64,000 nt of DNA from contig NZ_MECJ01000011.1 in assembly GCF_014596475.1 (NCBI RefSeq), forward strand, positions 248,001-312,000, in the 5' to 3' direction. Positions 60,277-64,000 of this stretch are shown here, in pieces (the stretch's first letter is position 1; each line of letters begins with the position of its first letter). The notes beneath the pieces are model-generated. The model ran no database searches and was not told where the DNA came from. It saw only the letters and a list, made by a program, of their open reading frames with translations. The position numbers were made by a program, and so were the translations under genes. This DNA is from Streptomyces sp. CBMA152. Lineage in GTDB: Bacteria; Actinomycetota; Actinomycetes; Streptomycetales; Streptomycetaceae.

Positions 60277-60610
60277 TTTCTACTCCCCTATGCTTTCCCC
60301 CGCATATTCCGGTTGCCCTGAGGCAACACGCGGACTGGGCGCGTCCGCACTCGGCCCGCGTCGGCGATCCTAAGCGGCTGCGCTCCATGGCGGCTAGCGC
60401 GCCGGGGGTTCCACCGACGGGATTCCCGCACTCTGGCCACTTCGGCTCGCTCAGCCTTGCGGATATCCGGCGACAAATCCCATCGGGCCGGGCGACAATC
60501 ACACGGCTTTCATCGACACATCCGGATGTCGCGGTCCACATCGCGTCATATGGCCGACACGCGTCGGCACACACCGGTCACCTGGGTGCAAAGAGACCCC
60601 GTACGCGTTC
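60277..60610. promoter_or_regulatory. 334-bp promoter region of the six-gene operon
   Basis: Contains a GTTGCC/GGCAAC dyad (60312-60327) about 35 bases before the first start, and two copies of GGCGACAA (60469-60476 and 60491-60498) 22 bases apart, the two-turn spacing seen for SARP direct repeats. No gene is present. Confidence 0.4.
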
Positions 60611-61036
60611 CTACAGCTCGTGGTCCCTGGCCACTTCCTCCCAGGAAATGTCGCCGAGCACGGCACTCTCGCCCGACGGGACGTCCGCGGTGGGCTGGAA
60701 CCAGACAACGACGAGCGCGGAGCGGTACAGGACCGGGTCATGGTCGGGGTCGATCGCGGTGGAACCGAAGACGCCGACACACCGCACGGCGGGCAGCACC
60801 TCGACGGGACCGAAGGCGCCCCCGGTCTGGTCCGGATACTCACGGGAGGGCGGAACGAGGTGGACCGGCAAGGTGGGGAAGTCGCGTTCGGCGGTCCGCA
60901 CGGCGCCGGTGACCTTCATGTCGTTGATGGGCTTGCACGGGTAGCCCTCCAGCATGCTGCCGTACGTCGAGGACGTCCGCAGATCGGAGAGCTCGATGGA
61001 GCGGCCGGAGGCGAGGACGATGTTACTCAGTGACAT
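60611..61036 (-). CDS. Conserved Streptomyces protein of unknown function
   Basis: 141 aa from ATG 61036 (a GTG two codons earlier is possible). SNIVLASGRSIELSDLRTSS, TYGSMLEGYPCKPINDMKVT, LPVHLVPPSREYPDQTGGAF, GPVEVLPAVRCVGVFGSTAI and VLYRSALVVVWFQPTADVPS form a compact, well-conserved-looking domain. No catalytic residues stand out. It lies upstream of the six-gene operon on the same strand but 334 bp away. Confidence 0.75.
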   Translation of the reverse strand: MSLSNIVLASGRSIELSDLRTSSTYGSMLEGYPCKPINDMKVTGAVRTAERDFPTLPVHLVPPSREYPDQTGGAFGPVEVLPAVRCVGVFGSTAIDPDHDPVLYRSALVVVWFQPTADVPSGESAVLGDISWEEVARDHEL

Positions 61037-61212
61037 GTCCACACCTTAGGTCTGCGCGTCACGCGGTACGAACGGGAAAACACCGACCGGAGACTGGGCA
61101 ACACGCCGTCAAACGGGCGAATTCCCGAACAATCCGCGTCGTTCATGCCTGGGCGGTCAATCCCTCCTAGCGGTGCCCCGGCACCTGCCACGTCATATCG
61201 AAGGAGGCCCTT

Positions 61213-62082
61213 GTGCGCCCGTACATGGGATCGGCCATCACATCCGTACTTCTCACCGCCGCCCTGCCCGCGGCCCTGCTCCCCGCCATCGCCAACGCCA
61301 CGGCCCTGTCCGCCCGGCCGGAGTCCACCCGGCAGCACGCGGCGGCACGGAACTTCGACGAGCTCGACTGCGAAGGACCCGAGGAGGACCGGCTGCCGCC
61401 GTCCGATTCGGGCCAGGGCGGGGTACACCAGCCCGGCGGCACGACGCCCAGCCCCACGTCCAGCCCGGCAGCGAACCCCACGTCCACCCACCGCGGCCTC
61501 CGCGCCGACGCCGTCAAGTGGCCCAAGAACGTTCCCGACCTCGACGACGCCAAGCGCATGCTCGGCGAGCTGGACGTCCACACGTTCGACAGCAGCGGGT
61601 TCCAGCGGACCTACTTCGGCGGTAAGAGCTGCTGGGTCCTGCACGGCGCGGACAAGTGCCCGACCCGCGAGCTCGCGCTCAAAGCGCTGTCCGAGATCCC
61701 GGTGACCCTGAAGGGGACCTGCAAGGTCGTCGGCGGGCGGTGGCACAGCGCGTACGACGAGATGACGCTCACCAATCCCCTGCGGGTCGACATCGACCAC
61801 ATCGTGCCGCTCAGAGTGGCGTGGGGTTCGGGCGCCCGGGACTGGCCGGAGTACAAGCGCCGCGCGTTCGCCAACGATCTCAGCGGCTCCCCGCAGCTCA
61901 TCGCCGTCTCCACCTGGAGCAACCGCGAGAAGGGCGACAAGGGGCCCGAGAAGTGGCTGCCCAAGGGATACGAGTGCATGTACAGCCGCTCCTGGGTCGG
62001 TGTGAAGGACTACTACGGGCTCAGCGTCACCAACGCGGAGAAGAACAAGCTCCAGCAGGTGCTGGACCACTGCCCGTCATAG
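61213..62082 (+). CDS. Secreted HNH endonuclease-like protein (GmrSD C-terminal type)
   Basis: 289 aa from GTG 61213. Signal peptide (ITSVLLTAALPAALLPAIAN), a Pro/Thr/Ser linker, then YDEMTLTNPLRVDIDHIVPL with the DIDHIVPL HNH core and RRAFANDLSGSPQLIAVSTW, SNREKGDKGPEKWLPKGYEC with the following Asn/Lys-Asp pairs. The core matches the DUF1524/HNH family used by GmrSD and by Streptomyces extracellular nucleases. Four Cys in the catalytic part may form disulfides. Nutrient or toxin nuclease. Confidence 0.88.
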   Translation: MRPYMGSAITSVLLTAALPAALLPAIANATALSARPESTRQHAAARNFDELDCEGPEEDRLPPSDSGQGGVHQPGGTTPSPTSSPAANPTSTHRGLRADAVKWPKNVPDLDDAKRMLGELDVHTFDSSGFQRTYFGGKSCWVLHGADKCPTRELALKALSEIPVTLKGTCKVVGGRWHSAYDEMTLTNPLRVDIDHIVPLRVAWGSGARDWPEYKRRAFANDLSGSPQLIAVSTWSNREKGDKGPEKWLPKGYECMYSRSWVGVKDYYGLSVTNAEKNKLQQVLDHCPS

Positions 62083-62236
62083 CCCGGCACCCTGGTCCCG
62101 GACAGCACGTTCTTCCTGGTCAGCAGCGCTCATTGGACGTTCTGCCGATGGAGTACAGCGTCCATGGTCGGGAAAGCGCATTGCGGACAAGGGGTGTTGA
62201 CGGTTTGGATCGCCACGGTCAACAAGAAGGAACCGA

Positions 62237-63574
62237 ATGGCATCCATGCTCGCCGGCTGCACGCCCTGGCCCGAGGAGTTCGTCGACCGCTACTGGGCGT
62301 CCGGGCACTGGCGCGGCAATACGCTGGACAACCTGCTGCGCGACTGGGCCCTGCAGCACGGGCCTCGCACCGCGCTCGTGCACGGCGACACCCGCGTCAC
62401 GTACGCGAACCTGAACCGGCGCGTGGACCGTATGGCCGCCGGGTTCCTGCTGCGCGGCCTGCGGCCCGGGCAACGGGTCCTCGTCCAGCTGCCGAACGTA
62501 CCCGAGTTCGTCATCACGGTGTTCGCGCTGATGCGGGTCGGCGCGGTCCCCGTGTTCTGCCCGGTCGCGCACCGCGCGTCCGAGGTGTCCCACCTCGCGC
62601 GGCTCACCGAGGCCGTCGGCTACGTCGGTCCCTCGACGTACCAGGGTTTCGACCACATGGCGATGGCCGCGGACATCGCGACCCAAGGGCCGTTCCTGCG
62701 GCGGGTGTTCACGTATGAGGCGCCGGGCACCTCGTCCCCGTACGGCGGTATGTCGACCGACCCGTCGGGCTGTCACTACTTCCCGCTGGACTCCGTCGAC
62801 GCCCCGCCCGAGCGTGCGCGCACACAGAACGCCGACCAGGTGGCGTTCCTCCTGCCGTCCGGCGCCCGGCTCGTTCCACGCACCCACAACGACTACGCCT
62901 ACCAGGCGCGGGCCGCCGCCGAGCTGGTGTCGCTCAGCGAGGACGACGTGTATCTCGCCGCGCTGCCCGCCGAGTCCACCTTCGCCTTCGGCTGCCCCGG
63001 CATCGTCGGCACCCTCTCCGTCGGCGGTACCGTCGTCCTGGTCGAGAGCCTGGAACCCGCCGAATGCTTTACGGTCATCGAGCGCGAGCGGGTCACCATC
63101 ACATCGATGACACCCGCCGTCGCCCAGCGCTGGATCGACGAACTCCCCATGATCCAGGCTGACTTGAGCAGTCTGCGTCTGGTGCAGATCGGCGGCGCAC
63201 CCCTGGACCGAGCGGCCGCCAAACGTATGGGCCCGGAATTGGGCTGCCGCCTCCAGCAGGTCTTCTCCCTGTCCGAGGGGCTGCTCACGCTCACCCGGCC
63301 CACCGATTCGGACGAGGCCGTGCTCACCACTCAGGGCCGCCCGCTCTCGCCCGACGACGAGATTCGTATCGTCGACGCCGACGGCAAGGAGGTGCCTGAC
63401 GGGGAACCGGGTGAACTCCTCGTACGCGGTCCGTATACCGCACGCGGCTATTACCGGGAGCCCGACGCACGCTCCTTCACCCCTGACGGCTACCTCCGCA
63501 CCGGCCACCTCGCACGGCGCACCCCGGACGGCAATCTGGTGCTGACCGGCCGCTTCAAGGACGCGGCGGGCTGA
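62237..63574 (+). CDS. Aryl-acid adenylate-forming enzyme, truncated and motif-deficient
   Basis: 445 aa, similar to DhbE/EntE (2,3-dihydroxybenzoate-AMP ligase): MLAGCTPWPEEFVDRYWASG, VLVQLPNVPEFVITVFALMR, RTHNDYAYQARAAAELVSLS and LGCRLQQVFSLSEGLL. The usual SGGTTGxPK phosphate loop is shortened to LLPSGARLVPRTHNDY (about residue 205), the TGD motif reads RTGHL (421-425), and the protein stops at GRFKDAAG, losing the roughly 100-residue C-terminal domain with the catalytic Lys. So adenylation is unlikely. ORF is intact with a weak RBS. No carrier protein or isochorismate genes nearby. Confidence 0.82.
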   Translation: MASMLAGCTPWPEEFVDRYWASGHWRGNTLDNLLRDWALQHGPRTALVHGDTRVTYANLNRRVDRMAAGFLLRGLRPGQRVLVQLPNVPEFVITVFALMRVGAVPVFCPVAHRASEVSHLARLTEAVGYVGPSTYQGFDHMAMAADIATQGPFLRRVFTYEAPGTSSPYGGMSTDPSGCHYFPLDSVDAPPERARTQNADQVAFLLPSGARLVPRTHNDYAYQARAAAELVSLSEDDVYLAALPAESTFAFGCPGIVGTLSVGGTVVLVESLEPAECFTVIERERVTITSMTPAVAQRWIDELPMIQADLSSLRLVQIGGAPLDRAAAKRMGPELGCRLQQVFSLSEGLLTLTRPTDSDEAVLTTQGRPLSPDDEIRIVDADGKEVPDGEPGELLVRGPYTARGYYREPDARSFTPDGYLRTGHLARRTPDGNLVLTGRFKDAAG

Positions 63575-63692
63575 CGACCGCACCCGGTGGCCCCGGTGCT
63601 GTCACCCGAAACGATCACCCCGCGACCTGCGTCCTGCAGCTCGGAGTGCGTAAGCCATACTGAGGCGCCGGAGCACAGGGGGTACACAGCAC

Positions 63693-64000
63693 ATGGGGCA
63701 CGGGGCGGACGGTGCAGGCGGCCTGCCGGAGCGTATCGGTGGGTACGCCGTGGAGCGGGAGTTGGGGGCCGGCGGGATGGGCACCGTCTATCTGGCGCGT
63801 TCGCGCGGTGGACGCGCGGTGGCCGTGAAGGTGGCGCGCCCGGAGCTCGCGGCCGACCCGCACTTTCGAGAGCGGTTCCGCGCCGAGGTCGCGGCCGCGC
63901 GGAGCGTGGGTGGCTTCCATACGGCCCCGGTGGTCGACGCGGACCCGGCAGCGGCGACGCCCTGGCTGGCCACGGCGTACGTTCCCGGGCCCACGCTCGC
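63693..64000 (+). CDS. Ser/Thr protein kinase, N-terminal part (cut by window edge)
   Basis: About 102 codons from ATG 63693. PERIGGYAVERELGAGGMGT, VYLARSRGGRAVAVKVARPE is the Gly-rich loop and the VAIK-type Lys, and FRERFRAEVAAARSVGGFHT the C-helix Glu. A Pkn/PASTA- or WD40-type bacterial Hanks kinase; the C-terminal sensor lies beyond the window. Confidence 0.92.
   Translation, partial: MGHGADGAGGLPERIGGYAVERELGAGGMGTVYLARSRGGRAVAVKVARPELAADPHFRERFRAEVAAARSVGGFHTAPVVDADPAAATPWLATAYVPGPTL

Overview
The window is high-GC actinobacterial DNA, almost certainly Streptomyces. Codon third positions are strongly G/C, GTG and TTG starts and 4-bp ATGA/GTGA overlaps are common, and the gene content is typical: SARP/AfsR regulator, DUF5133, SMI1/KNR4, LanKC-type synthetase, GlxA-like regulator and many secreted serine hydrolases. 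No rRNA, tRNA, IS element or CRISPR array was seen. Much of the region reads like accessory chromosome: many short regulator-plus-enzyme modules and at least seven gene remnants.

Layout. 1-4.4 kb: two divergent arms around a 20-bp palindrome. The left arm has a 245-aa unknown protein, an SdpA/DUF5819-like protein, an HTTM (SdpB-like) membrane protein and an ABC transporter cut by the edge. The right arm has a 129-aa unknown protein and a radical SAM protein with a SPASM-like tail; the whole looks like a peptide-modification system. 4.4-18.8 kb: GNAT, two secreted beta-lactamase-fold hydrolases, a STAND/WD40 NTPase, a cupin-MFS/TetR module with its operator, an SMI1 protein, and an aldolase-CMD/MerR module with its operator. 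19.0-23.0 kb: a class IV-like lanthipeptide locus (three-domain synthetase, a 42-aa precursor, and an extra stand-alone LanC). 23-26 kb: GlxA-like regulator, saccharopine dehydrogenase-like protein, a broken monooxygenase. 26.7-30.2 kb: an ECF sigma factor, then a minus-strand set of cytochrome P450, two identical 18-nt minigenes each encoding MRHVH, a hairpin and an MFS exporter. This resembles the biarylitide (MRYYH plus P450) class of minimal RiPPs, but with His in place of the crosslinked Tyr. It is the most interesting item here.

30.5-51.6 kb: ordinary housekeeping and regulatory modules: secreted tripeptidyl aminopeptidase, paired membrane proteins, Lrp, deaminase, MerR/SDR, ene-reductase, VOC/TetR, XRE with operator, VanX-like dipeptidase, TetR/SRPBCC, Baeyer-Villiger-like monooxygenase, and two decayed genes. 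51.7-60.3 kb: two NTF2-like proteins, an 1101-aa SARP-NB-ARC-TPR regulator and, convergent to it, a tightly coupled six-gene operon (prephenate dehydratase/BacA-like protein, DUF6421-like protein, NTF2-like protein, class IV aminotransferase, AzlC, AzlD). I infer this operon makes and exports an unusual amino acid. 60.6-64 kb: a conserved unknown, a secreted HNH protein, an aryl-acid adenylating enzyme missing its catalytic motifs, and the start of a Ser/Thr kinase.

All calls are from reading translated sequence and known family motifs; nothing was searched against a database.
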